The notes beneath the pieces were generated by a model. It saw only the letters and a program-made list of their open reading frames with translations. It was not told the origin of the DNA and did no database searches. The position numbers and the translations under genes are program-made. From positions 18,756,611 to 18,820,610 of the forward strand of contig NC_049991.1 of the NCBI RefSeq assembly GCF_000003815.2: DNA of 64,000 nucleotides, read 5' to 3'. Positions within the stretch are counted from its first letter, which is position 1, and every line of letters begins with the position of its first letter. Below, in pieces: positions 13,341 through 28,000 of this stretch. This DNA is from Branchiostoma floridae. Its lineage: Eukaryota > Chordata > Leptocardii > Amphioxiformes > Branchiostomatidae.

Positions 13341-16300
13341 CTAGAGGAATTCTACGGGACCGTGGTGTTGGGGTGGACCCGCCATTGGCGCCATCACCTG
13401 TTGACGGTTAACGTTCTGGTGGAATTCGTGCATTCTGTGTTGGAAGTTTTCGAGGTCGTGCTGGATGTTGCCGATCTGCTGACGGATGAGCTGCCTGTTT
13501 TGCTCTCTGTCACGCCGAATCCGTTCCTCCATTTCCTCTCGCCGCTGCTGAATACGATACATCTGCTGTGCATGTGCATGTGCAGCAGCATTGTTGTGGA
13601 CATGGGGCTGGAAAGGCACAATATAGAGTACATCAGACTAGGCGAGTACAAAATCATTTTTCTTGCTGGACCGGTCCCCCAAAAAGGAGGACCTGTAAAA
13701 AGTCATCAGAGGACCTATTGTCCCAGGCAAGTGAAAGTGTCAATCGGGCAAGTGAATTTCCTTCCCCACTTGTCCAATCGGGCAAGTAAGATTTTTCCAT
13801 GAGATTTTTAAATATAATCACTTGTTGCTTATCAGTTAGCGCATCAAGCATTGGTCAACGCAGAAAAATAGAACCAATAATAAAAGAATTCCATTGCTGC
13901 ATGTGAAAACACAGTGAAAATGTTAGTTAAATTTTGGGGCAAGCAGAAAGCTGGTTCAGGCAAGTAAATTTTGCATGTACTTGCCCGATAGGACAAGTGA
14001 ATTTTAGAAAACTTGTTAAACCCTGAGGTCCGATTTTTTCTGGACTGGTCCAATAAGACAAACCGTGTTTTTTTTGCTTATCTAACACATACACGTACCT
14101 GATGTGGTGGGACAGGATGATTGACAGGCATGTGCGGCTGGGGCAGCGCTCCAAAGTGCGGCGGCGGCGGAAGATGTGCCGGGCCCATGTGTGGAGGCTG
14201 CTGATGGACAAAGGGATGATGGTTGCCCGGCAGGTGAGGTGGCGGCGGCATGGGAACTCCAGGCATTGGCGGCTGGTTCTGCCCGACCACCACACGCGGA
14301 TTAAACCCGACCCCCTGGGGAGGGCCAGCTCTGACGGGACCGGCCCCCGGCGGCGGTACCACCTCGATCCGTGGCCTCTTGGGCTCTGGAGGCGGTCCGA
14401 GTTTGTCTGCTACCCTGTCCTTCCCTGTAATAATACGGATCATTCGTCACTTTACAATGAGTAAAACAAGAAATCTTTTTAAAAAAGTTGTGCCTTGCCG
14501 CGTGTTAGGGATATCGTCAGGAAAAAGTAGGTCAGCACTTCAAGCCCGGCAAGGCAAAATGCTGTGCCTTGGCAAAAACACAATACAATGACTGTTTTTA
14601 CTGTTTCTGAAAGAGCTAACCAAGAGGAGTAAAATGCTTTTTAGATGAAGCGAATGGCTTGAACGGTTGCTGAGATATGGCTCCACAAAGTTGCCAAAAC
14701 CTACCCTCAGATATGGCCGGCTGCGCGATAAACGATGAAAATCAAAAAAATACCTTTTTTGAGGGGTGATGAAAAGGTAAGTAAAGGCTGCAAAGCTTGT
14801 TTTATCTTATTTCCCGGTAATATGTACTACATAGAATCACTCCACAGAGTTCTGAACATTCATGGCATTTTATTATGCTTTTACACAGGGTCGATGTATG
14901 CAGCACCCACTGGTGTCCTTTCACACAATAATTGTCATCTTACCTTATTCTTTAAGAAATAAGTAAATTTGGGTTTAAAAGTTCACATTTTGGGTTACAG
15001 TCAATGGTGTTTTTTGCACCAGTTGAGTCGCATTGTACAAGATTAAATATCATACTTCATATACTTTTGCAATGTACACAACATTATGGTATCTTATATT
15101 ACCAACAATGTCACATCTATAGAATATCAGCAATATTAATTGCCTTATAACAAGGTCAACTTGGTCAAGGTGAAAGGTAAGTGTGTGAATATGTCGCATT
15201 ATTTTCATGTTGAGCCATGATGTTACACTGTATCAACAGTACAACTTTACACTTAGATACATTTGTAATAAAATATAGAAGACAGATGTTTGTACTAATA
15301 AGAGATAAAATATCAATAGGTAGACATTGTGTAAACACTAAATTTATTAGGACAAGTTCAACATTTTTCAAGGTCAAAGGCTCAGTCTTCAGGATACATA
15401 CAATCGACACATATTTCTTTGATGTACTTGCAGGTACATGAACTTCTCCTTATTTAATCAATACTATAAATAGTATAATGCAATGTAAACTACTTTTTAC
15501 AAAAACAACAGGCTTACTCATCATTTTCTGTGGTTACTGGTAGCAACAGTATTCTTTAACAAACTTAATGCTAATAGCACTGGCTGCACAACTTGTCAAC
15601 ATTATGTTTGACCTCTACCATTCAATATCTCCGCTCCGCTCTCCAGTCTTATATCAGCTACATCTGGTACTTGGTGCAATCTACACTCCACCTGAAAAAC
15701 AAAATTATTTGAGTTTCATGATTAACATGTCTACCATCATGGTGATAATGTTCTTCCATCTGAGGGGATGACGACCTACTCCAGTACCACGTCTGATGTT
15801 CATCTACATCATCATCTTTCTTATGACTTCTTTCTTTCTTGTGACGAAAGATTCAGAATGATCCAATAATGAAATGAAGAATTCAATAAAGAAAGAAAGG
15901 CAAGTTGGGGCAAGGAATAGATTAACTTATTATCATTGATTAAGTAGATAAATACCTGCAACAAGATGGAAGGAGGTAAGTGTCACTGTTTCTGAGCCAT
16001 CTTCTGCGACTGAATCTCAGTACCAACTGCGACAACCTCGCCCGGTCGGTAGGAACCTGGCTGATAGTAGAGACAAGAGTATAATATTGCAGGTAAGTAC
16101 ATATTTATGATTTCTGCTACACCAGAAAAACCCTTGGCACAATCTGACAAAGAATACACATTCTGGTTGCACAAATTTTTCACGTTAACAAAAATGCCAT
16201 TAGTGTTTTGAAAAATTTGGGCATAGGTTACCCGGCTGACCCATATCAGGGGGCACGGTGCCTCAAGTTCAACAAGTGAAAAAAATACAAAATGGTATTT

Positions 16301-18386
16301 TAGTCTTGGAACGAGGCAAGGGATGATTCACACCAACAGTAACGATGATATTGAAAATACAATTGAGATTTTCTTAAAAATTGGGCATACCCTGTAGGTA
16401 CCTCAAGTTACCATGGTGCCTCAAGTTCAACAAGTGAAAAGAAATACTAGTAGTACACAACAGGCCAATCAATGATCCATATGTAAAATATGCTAAAGAA
16501 AGCAATAAACTAATAAGAAAAAATTACTAAGAAACATTTTACATACATGTAAGTTTCATGACTAAAACATGGATAAAGAAACACTGCATAGAAATTATAT
16601 TGCTGGGATTGACTTGAGAAAAAATTGTTCAAAAGCACATTTTCTTCAACATGCCCCCCTCCCCCAAACACTACAAATTGTATCAAGTATTTTACCTTGA
16701 AATTCTTCATCCATAGCGTCAAAAAAGGTTCTATTTGTGCCGCTTCAGTCACATATCCTCCGTTTCTGAGGGGCACGCGGCCCAAAATTTGGCGCGTTTG
16801 GATCGCGCGGCGCCGCCGCCCGGCCAAATTGGGGCGATCGTCGGGGAAAACAGCGTACGGCAGAGGGTTTTCGTGGTAGCGTTGAAATACCTAGTCAAAC
16901 GTTCTTGAGACGTTTCGATGACGTCATTGCCTACTTATATATTCACATGCAATGCATTGGTCTAATTAGGCATTTATTTCATCTTTATGAATAGGTAATG
17001 CAAATTATTATGCGAGATAATTCACTTGATTATATATTTACTTCAATGGATTTGAAATATTACCATACGAACGCTTCATTCATTCGATGTAACCAGATGT
17101 TAAGAGACTTTCAGTACCGACCACAACTGTTATCAAATGCGTAAAAGGGAGGTATAAAGATTGACGGGTATGTACTGTTAGTCGCCTAAGCCGTAAGTTT
17201 GTCCTCGAGAAAGAGAACTGGGAAGGGCCTTTGGAAGGGCCTTTGGAAGGGCTGGGTTAACATTGCTTGAACCATTGAACCATTGAACCATGGAACCATT
17301 GAACCATGGAACCATTGAACCAACCAAGAAAATAGTGGCTACAAGGCCATGCCGCCTGCGGCGGCAAGGCAAAAAAACAAATTCACAGGTCTTAGTGGCA
17401 AGTGAGCAGATGTTGACACACTGGCAGCACCAAATCCGTAGGTGTTTTTTGGCACCTTTAGACAGATTAGCCGTGAGGCTCGGTGGGCGTCACTCCACCA
17501 TCATGGGGGCAGGGGCATGGCGAGTATCAAACTCAGGACCTACTGATTCTGATTCCAGTGCTCTAGCCGTTGTGCCACACAGACACCCCAATGCTACAAC
17601 GAGTAACATTTAACAATCAGACAAGGCAGACTTTACACCACGAAAGGAGGCAGTCCAAGTTTGTCTGCTACCCTGTCCTTCCCTGTAACAGTACACGAAT
17701 ACGCATGTACACGCATACACTCGAGCATACAAGGGAGACTCACACAGACAGAAACACACACACACAGACACAGACAGGCTAGTCCCATAAGTTACGTTTT
17801 TTGAGGCTGTAGGTTGTTTATTACATATCCACTGCGTCTAGGGCACAGTATTGGAAGGCAGAATCCAACCCTCTCCTTCCACCACATTTTTACACCTGAC
17901 TGAAGTGGGAAAAGTAATGCAAAGTGCCTTTTTCAACAACAAAAGATCAGAAGCATGACAGGATTCGAACCCAGGACCTCTGGGTTCTGGGCCAAACGCC
18001 CTGCAGTTACTCCACACAAACCACACTTGTGGTAGAACAATTCTTAACCCTTAAACTGCCAAATCAAGATATATCCGGCACACCTATACATTCCCTGTGT
18101 GCCGCGCCCGGATATATCCGGGATAGTGTGTTCTCCCCAAGTAGCAGCTCTGCGCGCGTGTAGCGCACGAACCCCGGAAGTTAGGGACTTCGGCCTTGTT
18201 TGGGGGTTTCTTTATGGAGGTCAGCGGCCAACCCTGGCACTGATAGCATTTTATAGGGTTGAAACTCGGGCAGAACAATTCTTAAAACCAAAAGAATAAA
18301 CTGAAGTGCATAAAACTCTCACCTTCTGCCTTTTTCTGTTCTCTTGCTGCCTTCTGAATTTCCTCCGTGGCTCTCTCATCGTCTTC
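13341..18386 (-). CDS. RNF216: RNF216 exons 20-22: charged helix and proline-rich C-terminus
   Basis: Exon 20 (18323-18386) encodes a charged helix beginning [14 protein letters not shown]. Exon 21 (14099-14424) starts [19 protein letters not shown] and continues into a Pro/His-rich, Met-containing low-complexity tail of about 108 residues. Exon 22 (13341-13607) encodes 88 residues with a basic/acidic coiled-coil-like segment ([18 protein letters not shown]) and the stop after EFL. The proline-rich tail matches the family's style. The terminal Arg/Gln/Glu helix is longer than I remember from vertebrates. Confidence 0.88.
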
Positions 18387-21300
18387 CTAGTCGGGGAGGG
18401 AAAAGAAATCACAATTATGAACTCACTTGGTGAAATAAATGAATTGAAACTTAGATATTTCGATCGTAATTATAACAAGACGAACCTGGAGGCAACTCTC
18501 TATCTTCATGGCTACCTTGTCCCCCGAACAACCTGGAGGTCAAGGGACTGGATAGGTAGGTAGGTAGGTAGGTAGGTAGGTATAACAAGAAATTGAACGC
18601 ACTAAACGCCCTAATCACACTGGGGAGAAGATCCTCTGACAAGCATGAAAATCTGATTGACCAGTGATGCCACTAGGTCATCTGTGGTCACAGTCCTCTA
18701 CTGTGAGCTCTGACTACTTTTGTCCCTCAGGATACCTTAGAATGCACCATTTTGACTCATGATTCTCTTAAACTCTGTACCATGGAAGGTAGCTGCTCCT
18801 GGACCTCCCCTACAAGAGTTGCTCCTATATCAGTTACTGTAAATGCATTTAAGTTTGCAGAGATCTAATTTCCCGGTAGAGGGAAAATGGACTTTTCGCG
18901 GCAGCGGTTTAAATTTCGTAAGAAAGTAAGTTTAATTTCGTGGTAGCACTATGCCCTCTAGTCTCTTAGTGTAATGGAAAAATGTTTGCGGTAGTTTTAA
19001 ATTCGCTGTGAATCAGCCGCCGCAAAAAACGCGAATATTTAACCACCTTGAAAGTTTCTGCATTTACAGTACTTTGAGTCACCATGTCACCCTATAAGAG
19101 AATCCTAGCTAAAAGCCTCATCCTACCTCTGTGCTTGTCCAGAGAGAGCATGCGGTGCACACGGTGCAGGGTTCTCCCGGGTTCCTGGCGTGCCGACAGA
19201 AGTGGTTGTAGTCCTTGATGGGCTTGCGGCAAACGTAGCACATCTTGGCTCCGCAGCGGCAGGTCATCTGAGGACACGGAAGTCAGTTTACAAGTTATAG
19301 TGCAATGCTCTGTTAATGGTAACTTAATTTAGCGATTTTAATGGTCACTAGTCAACCACTAAAAGTTACAAATACTTGGCACTCTTCTGCCATTTACGTT
19401 CACCACATCAACAGGTAATCAGTTGTTAGGAGGAGGGCTTCTATAAGCCTATTTTGGCTCTACCTCACTCCCGCACGGTTTTTAAGTATCGTTTATCTTT
19501 ACTCCATGTATGCCCTTTTTTTATGTGCAAATAAATAAAATCAAAATAAATTTGAGGACACAGGACAAGTCAGTTTGCAAGTTATACTGCTGTGATCGGA
19601 ATACTCTTTTACAGCCAGGTTGCCCAGGTGGCAACCTGAGTCAAAAGCCAGGTTGCACAATCAACATTTCAGGTTGCCACACTTCTAAGCTATTACTTAT
19701 TATTATGTCTTTTCTTCCAGTTAAAGGTAACTAGTTATGTTTTATCAAGAACTAAATATAAAAGCTTATGCACAAAGGTGGAGGAAAAGCAGTGTTCCAA
19801 CTGCAAAATTTCCGAACCTGAACCGAAACCTCTGGACCTGAACCGGATCAAGTAAAAAGGTATCCACCACTACACAATGCACAAAATGGAACAAGCCAAG
19901 ATCAGTTTACTAGTTTCAGTTCAGACTGGAGAGTAGCTCACAGAGGCCATTTTTGAAAGACCTTAAAGATTGGGAAGACCGTCTATCGTACCAGGTGAGA
20001 ATACACACCATGCAACTGCTATCCACAAGAAGACAAGCCTACCTTATTGCACCCATCGTGTTTTGTGAAGCTGGCTTTGCACTGGTGGCACGTCCTGATT
20101 TTGGCTTCCGTCATTTTCTCTTCTCTGGAAAGGAAGAGTATTTTATAACCAGTTAAACATTTGTATAGTTTCTTTGAACCAACACACGCCAGGGCATACC
20201 ACTTTTCTTATCAAAACAAAATTGTGTTAGGACTTTAAGGGATATGTAACAGTGCCTTACATGCATGCATTTTCTGCATATCTCAAGTTCAGTCAACATT
20301 TTGTAAACTGTTAACGTTAACGCCTGCCAGTAAAATCTGTTCATTTTCTAATTGTTACAAAATCTGGTCCACTGATTTGTTTTTACTACTCCAACAATAA
20401 AAAACAGTTTTGTCCCCACACCTAGTACACAGCCCCAGTTAAAACAATGATCTCACATTGATGTCCTGAACTTTGTGTCGTCTGCCTTCTCCAAATCCTG
20501 GCACGGGATGCCAAAGTGCTCCGCCCAGTCCTCCTTACAGTGCCGACAGGTTTGCTGGACAGGAACAAGTTCAAGTTTAGTACCACATTTTTCATTTCTT
20601 TACAAACCTCAAACTTAAGGTGATATCTATTGGAGCACCGGTGCGGCACTGCAGGTTACGTTCACTGCGGCACTGTTGTGTTATTTTCGCCAATTTTTTA
20701 TAGTTTAGAATATTGCGTAATATGTACAAGTATGACTAAGTTAGAAGACAACTATATACAAAAATGTAAAAAAATTCACTCTTTATCTCTGAAATTTGTT
20801 GAGGAATACAGCAAATAGCTTGAAGCCTTCCTGAATTGTGTTAAGTCTGTTACAATAAAAATCACATGAAGTATCTACAAACATTTGACAAGTAGAAACT
20901 CTGACAGTAATTTTGCCCCTCAGCACACCTTAGAATGCACTATTTTAACTTAAAATTCTCTAAAACTCTGCTGCACCATGGAAGGTGGATGCCCCCAAAC
21001 CCCCCTACAATATCACTTGCTGTGACTCACCAAGAAATTTGGATCACCTATAATAATTGTAACTATAAATCCTGCCATTCAGTCCTACCTTCATGCACTC
21101 TGGGTTCTGACAGCGGAAAACTTTGTCCTCCGCGGCCAAGATAGCAGCATAGTCACAACTGGGGCACCTGTAACACATTAGCTACATGTTAGCCAAGGAA
21201 AACAAAAACCTGACCCACTCACACGCAGTTAAGTTGCGTAGTAGTATCCAGTACTTGATTACACTGCTGCAGTGGTTCTGACACAAGGGTGAACAGCAGT

Positions 21301-24300
21301 CGGTTAGTCTTCACACTGCACTTCTAAGTCGCCCTATCTGGCTGGTGAGGCATTTGATATCCTTCTTAACACCATGCAATCCAAGACTGTAGCCTGATCA
21401 GTTATTAAGAGTAAGAAAACAACTGGCTAGGGTACGTTACAGATAACTGACCATACATTTTACATTCAGGTCTGAACCTGTACCTAAACTACTTTACGGT
21501 TTACCTGCACTTGAATTGTGTTACATGGTATGCTTCACAGCCCTAAGACTAAAAAAAGGCACAGCTTGATGTCTTCTAACTTAGTATATAGTTGTCTTCT
21601 AACATATGATGTTATATACTCCATTTTAGATGATATGTAAGTTATCCTACACCATGTACATACAAATGTTCTTTTTTTAAATTTGTATTGTTTATGTGTT
21701 TGTCAGCAGGGCTAGCCCTTTGTAATAGCCATAGGCTAGTTGGGCAGCCCTGGCTGTGTGTTCGGTGCAGCCAAACCAATAAATAAATAAATAAAGGCAC
21801 AGCTGTTTTACCAAATACTGTATGATACTATCTGAGAGTCCTTTTGTAAAACTAAAACAGTGAACCCCAAATATTACTGGCTTTACCCAGATCAAGCTGA
21901 AACTGTCTTCTGCAAGTGTAACCATGGCAATGGTGTTGCCATGGAGATGACCTTACCGTACGAGGTCATCCAGCCCGGCCAGGTTGATGTTCTCCTCCTC
22001 CAGCCTCTCCTGGTACTTCTTCAGCATGTTCTCAGGCAGGGCTTTCTCCAGCTGACCTGGGGGCAGAGGTCAACAGGGCAAGGGTCAACTTCATGACCTT
22101 ATAAATGCAATTCTTAAAACATTTTTTGTGAAGGCAAAGTGTAAACCATTACCCATTTCACAATGTATGTATTATATGTGGAACTTTGAACTTTGGAAAG
22201 AATTCTTTTGTTGACCTGGGGGCAGAGGTCAACATCACCTTAAGGCCAAAGGTCAACACAATCACCAAGGTCAGCTTCATTACCTTATGGCCAAACTCAA
22301 CATTGTGACCTTTTGTTTTACACGTGTGTGATTGTAAAAAAATAAAGCTATTACATAGTTTTCTTGGTATAAAACAAACTAACTTGTGAATGCCAGACAG
22401 AAATTAGGGTTACCGATATGCAAAGAACAAACAGGTATACTTTCACTACTTTCATGTGCCTTCCTTTCTACTGTAAATAAGTCCTCTTGGAACCCGCTGT
22501 GAAGGGGAACTTACCCATGGGAAACGTGCTGTCACACCCGTCAGTCATGCAGCTCAGAGACGCCTGTGGAGACAGAAACATGTCAGTACCGGTACAGAAA
22601 ATTTAGGTACGGTCTAGGTCCAGAGGATCAGGTCCTGGTCCGGACCTGAACATGATTCAGGGTATGTGAAAAACTAGTGAATGCATCACACTCAAAACAA
22701 TGGTCCATCTTGCTACAAAAATTATTTGGTGGAGCGTTCGACTCCTACGTTTTAAAATCCTACAAGGCTAACTGTCTCTGTACGATTGACTGTAAAACTT
22801 GGTACAAATGACTGTACACTCTACTTCGCTCTTGTAATTTTTTCGACCAGTAAACCATTAACAGGTTTCTATTGGGCAACAGTCTCCAGAGTCTCTATAC
22901 CTGTAGAAATGATATATAACCTCATCTCTAAGAGATCCAAATAATGTAAAATGCAGACTGTTCACTGTACTGTGGTTTTATGTTCTCGTGTTTTGTGGTG
23001 AACACTTTACCGTGAACTCAAAACCACCGCGAACATTTTTCCATTATAGTATGAGACTGCAGTCTATGGCGCTATCGCAAAGTTAAAACCACAGCGTAAA
23101 CTCCATTTTCCCTCTACAATCAATCAATCAATCAATAAAATAATGGTTCCTGAACAATTTCAGTACGATTCATACTTCCTAAATTCATAGTGGTGCAGGT
23201 AAAATTTGTCTGGTGCAGGTAATTTTCAGTGTTACCTGTATGCAGAAAAAAGTATTTCAGGCCCTGGTAAAAGAAACAAACAAACAAACAAACAAACCTG
23301 TCCTGCACCGAAGACCTTCTCCTTGGTGTAGTTCTTGAGACAGTCTGCGCAGAACAGATGTCCATCGTAACACTAAACAAACAAACAAACAAACAAACAA
23401 ACAAACCTGTCCTGCACCGAAGACCTTCTCCTTGGTGTAGTTCTTGAGACAGTCTGCACAGAACAGATGTCCTCGTAACACTAAACAAACAAACAAACAA
23501 ACAAACAAACAAACCTGTCCTGCACCGAAGACCTTCTCCTTGGTGTAGTTCTTGAGACAGTCTGCACAGAACAGATGTCCTCGTAACACTAAACAAACAA
23601 ACAAACAAACAAACAAACAAACCTGTCCTGCACCGAAGACCTTCTCCTTAGTGTAGTTCTTGAGACAGTCTGCGCAGAACAGATGTCCCTCGTAACACTG
23701 AACCATGTCCTCAAATGTGACCTCTCCGAAGCAGCAGCCGCACTCGATCATCTGTCCCGCAGCTTCGTACTGCTCCTCGTTTAGCCTCAGTGCCAGAAGG
23801 TGGTCTGCTTCCTGGACAGGAGACAAGTAAAAAGGGAAGGCAGAGTTTTTACTACGAGAAGCAGCAGCAGCACTAAATCATCTGCCCCGCAGCTTTGTAC
23901 TGCTCCTCATTAGCCTCAGTGTCAGAAGATGGTTCACTTCCTGGGGACCTTAGACAACTTAGGAATCAAGACAGGTAAACCTTTTCTCACTACAACGTAC
24001 AAGAAGCAGCATACGACATCTGCCCTGCAGCTTCGTACTGCTCCTCGTTTAGCCTCAGTGCCAGAAGGTGGTCTGCTTCCTGGACAGGAGACAAGTAAAA
24101 AGGTAAGGCAGGGTTCTCACTACGAGAAGAAGTAGCAGCACTAAATCATCTGGCCTGCAGCTTTGTACAGCTACTCATTTAGCGCTAGAAAATGGTCTAC
24201 TTTCTGGGGACAGGAAGCAAGTTAGATATCAGGAATCAAGATAGGGAAAAATAATGCAGGGTTCTAACTACAAGAAGCAGCAGCAGCACTCTATCATTTG

Positions 24301-24964
24301 GCCTGTAACTTGTAGGCAACCCAGTCTTTTCCGTAAACATTTGCTGCTAGGAGGAAAAAAGAAAAAGAATGCACCAGCAATAACAATATCAGGGCTGAAA
24401 TACCACCTGCATATGCAGGTTAGTGCAGGTAAAATTTCTGGTGTCTACCGGCACCAAACCTGAACTGGTCCATGTACTGGGTTTTATACAAAAATATCCG
24501 TATGTTGTAGGTGTATATGGATTGCTATTAGCTGCATTCACTGTTACAATCTATAAATTTTTTTTTTGTTAAAGGAAAAAAAAAACTGATTACTAAACAA
24601 TTTTAGAATGATCCATACTTCCTAAATGAGTGGTGCAGGTAAAATTTGTCTGCTGCAGGTAATTTTCAATGTTATGTATACAGAAAAAAGTATTTCGAGC
24701 CCTGAATATGTTTTTTCCTTGGAGAACAATAGAATAAAAATCCCCGCCCACCTCTTTTTGCTGCCTGGTCCTCTCCGTTACAAAGTCCATCTCTTCCTTC
24801 AGCTCCTTGCAGAGCTCACCGTGTACGGCCATGGTAGTTTTTACACGAGGTAGTTTCAGCAGCCTGACGCTGAAACTTCGCTTGTGTAGAGCATCTGAAA
24901 GACAGAAGATATGTTGACATTTCTGAAAATAATTTTATGTTTTCCTCATTTTGGTGCCTTGAAA

Positions 24965-25031
<67 letters not shown>

Positions 25032-28000
25032 AAAACTCAGAATGAGTGTGTTAGTCAAAATACCAATAGCAGCATTCTGATGTATTCTCAGCTAAACAGC
25101 ATTTGTTTGATCGCGTCGGTTCAAATCTAAAGCAAAAAAGTCCCTTATCATTTCAGGGCTGTAAGGCCATAACCAGGGTTGGGCAAGTCCACTAGCCCGA
25201 TTGTCCAGGGCAAGTGAAACTGCTGATCGGGCAAGTGAATGTCCTATCCCACTTGTCTGATTTTTCCCTGAGAGATTTTGATATATTTCAGTCATAGCAC
25301 CAATCATTGGTCAACAAAGAAAAATAGAGCCAACAATAAAAGAATTGTACTGATGGAAATAAAATGTCTGGACAAGTGAAAAGTTAGTTCAGGCAAGTAA
25401 ATTTTCTGTGTTAGGACAAGTGGATTATAGAAAACCTTGTCCAAACCTACATAAAATTGATGCACATACAGATGTAATCAATATAATCAAATGAACATGG
25501 CTTAATCATTTTACTTTCTAGACCCTACCATTCCCATCCTCCAGTTTAACCTGGACCTCACACTGGGAACTGGGAACCTCGTTGCTTTTTCTCCGGTTGA
25601 CCCTTGGCTGGGGACTAGCAACAACTGCATCTGGGGAACCGGGCACAAGATAAACAACGTGGTCAGACACGGCACATTTTACGCTCTCTGGCAGAACATG
25701 AAGAAACTGTAAGGTATAAGTAGACACAAACAAGACAAACACACACAACGCACACTTCCAACCACAGGGCTCGAAATACCACCTGCATATGCAGGTTAGT
25801 GCAGGTAAAACTAGAGCTGTGCGGGTATTTCTGGTGTCTACCTGCACCTAACCTGCACTGGTCCATGTACTGTGTTTTATACATAAATGTCCTATGAATA
25901 GTATGATGTAGGTGTATTTGAATTGTTATAAGCTGCATTGACTGCTACCACTTATGAAGTATAAAAGAAATAATGGCAATGATTTCTGAACAGTTTTTAG
26001 TATGATTCATACTTCCTACATTTTGAGAGGTGCAGGTAAAATTTGTCTGATGCAGGTAATTCTAAATGTTACTTGCACCAGGGCAGGTATGCAGAAAAAA
26101 GTACTTTGAGCCTTGTTGAAGAACCTGTATCCTACCTGGAAGTTTGGCGAGGATGTTTTCCTGGATGAACTTCTTGGCCGGAGCGTAGTGAAACTTGTAG
26201 AAGCACAAAATGGTGCGGATGTCTTTCACAGAAATCTGCAAAGTCAAAACAGCCAAGATTGTCACAGCTGCTATACAATGCCATTGGTTATACTTCAAAT
26301 GGTTAAATAGCTCAATATCTAATTTATTCTGAATTCCTTTTATCGTATTAAAATAGGAAGCCCTAATTTGGGGCAAGTCTCCCTCAGATCTGTCGGACTA
26401 AAAGGTAAAATGGGAAAAACTCAAAGTATGCACCCCTTCTGAACAAATTTTGAACAGACCATGTACTGGATAAATTCAAATTTTTTGCATCCTTCCTAGA
26501 AATATAGCTCTACCTTGCTTTATTTTACTTTAGGCTCTTTTTTTAATATAACCATGCAATAACCTCAAAACAAAGTATGCACCCCAACTTTGTCAACAAC
26601 TTGTAGCACCTTTTCAATTTTGAAGTGTGTTAAAAGTGCATACTTTATTCGAGAAAATACGGTATCATCTCTTTCATCTAAGGCAATGTATTTCAAATTT
26701 CAGCTCTTATAGTTCGAAATAGTCTGGAAGGACAAGATGCAAAAAGCTGGTATTTCAGTTCACCTGAAGTTTCTCCAAGCCGGGAACAAAAAAAAGAAAA
26801 TAAATGTGGCCAACTCCACAGAACAACTCACCCTCCTGTATTCGTTATGCAGAGTTGTCGCAACCTGCATCCGATATACCTGGGACACTGGAGTGGAATA
26901 ATCCTTAAAGAAGTCCTTATTTGTCTGAAAAATAAATAAATCATATCATTATACAATAACTGAAGAACTATAACATTTACCATTGAAACTCTTAAGCATA
27001 ACACTTGTTCTGTTATTTAAATCATACATTTTGAGATGGCAACAAAGCATACATCATCTATTGAGAAGTACCACATTTGTGGAAGAATTGACGTAACAGG
27101 TTAGCATCAATTTATTTCAACACAGAATCAGACTGTAAGGCTTATTCCATAAATCATCATCATCTGTTGACATGCTTACACACGACAGGGTTATACCGCT
27201 CCTTGCAGGGTGACATACCCTTTTGCTGGCTAAATTACAAGACTGGGAAGTGGGATGTGCCAGGTGTCCCGTCTTGGACAATGGTGATCCATGCACACAG
27301 GGATAGACCCCAACTCTTTTTGCTAAGTGTGGCTCTTCTCAAACATGGGAGCAACAGCTTTATGTCCCTTCCTAGAACCCTGGTACAACTGAAGAGAAGT
27401 TTTATCACCATACCTTTTCCTGAGCTTTGGAAGCAGCAGCAGCTGCTGCAGGTTGCTGTACCGGAGCCTTTGGGTAGTCTGGGTGTTCCAGAAGGTACTC
27501 ACAGCAACTGGAGGGGGAAATCGTACAGGTGTATCAGTTGTAGGTAAAATAGGTAGAAATACTCCCATAGCCTTTTCATAATCCCACAGAGGTTGTGGGT
27601 TGTAATCTACTGTGTCTAGGGCACAATGGAAGGCGGAGCCCATCTCTCTCCTCCCATCCCCTTTATCTCCCTAACCGAAGTCAGGTACCCATTTTTACAC
27701 CTGGGTATAGTGAGACAGGTCGTGCTAATTCAAGTGCCTTTCCCACCATAGCATGATAGGAGTTGAACTCAGGACCTCTGGGTTCTTTCTGGGCCAACAG
27801 CTTGCAGTTATGCCACACAAACCCACCACTTTGTGGGTAAAACTGTCTTAAATTGTCCTAAATACAATAAACTGAAAAAAAAATTTAATTTTATATTTGC
27901 AGTGAGCCCTAATCTTAAAGTCAACATACCGACTTTCTGTCTTCCACCACTTCTAATGATTGCTACATTCTTTCATGAACACCACCCTCCCCCACCCCCA

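Noticed and set aside
17950..18020. Possible tRNA gene with a perfect B box
   Set aside because: No cloverleaf with paired acceptor stem could be drawn, and the same sequence with a SINE body recurs elsewhere.
23132..23620. Cys/Leu/Phe/Val-rich frame resembling a membrane peptide (VCLFVCLF)
   Set aside because: This comes from translating the (GTTT)n tracts between exon 13 copies; it would appear in a protein only if distal donors are used.
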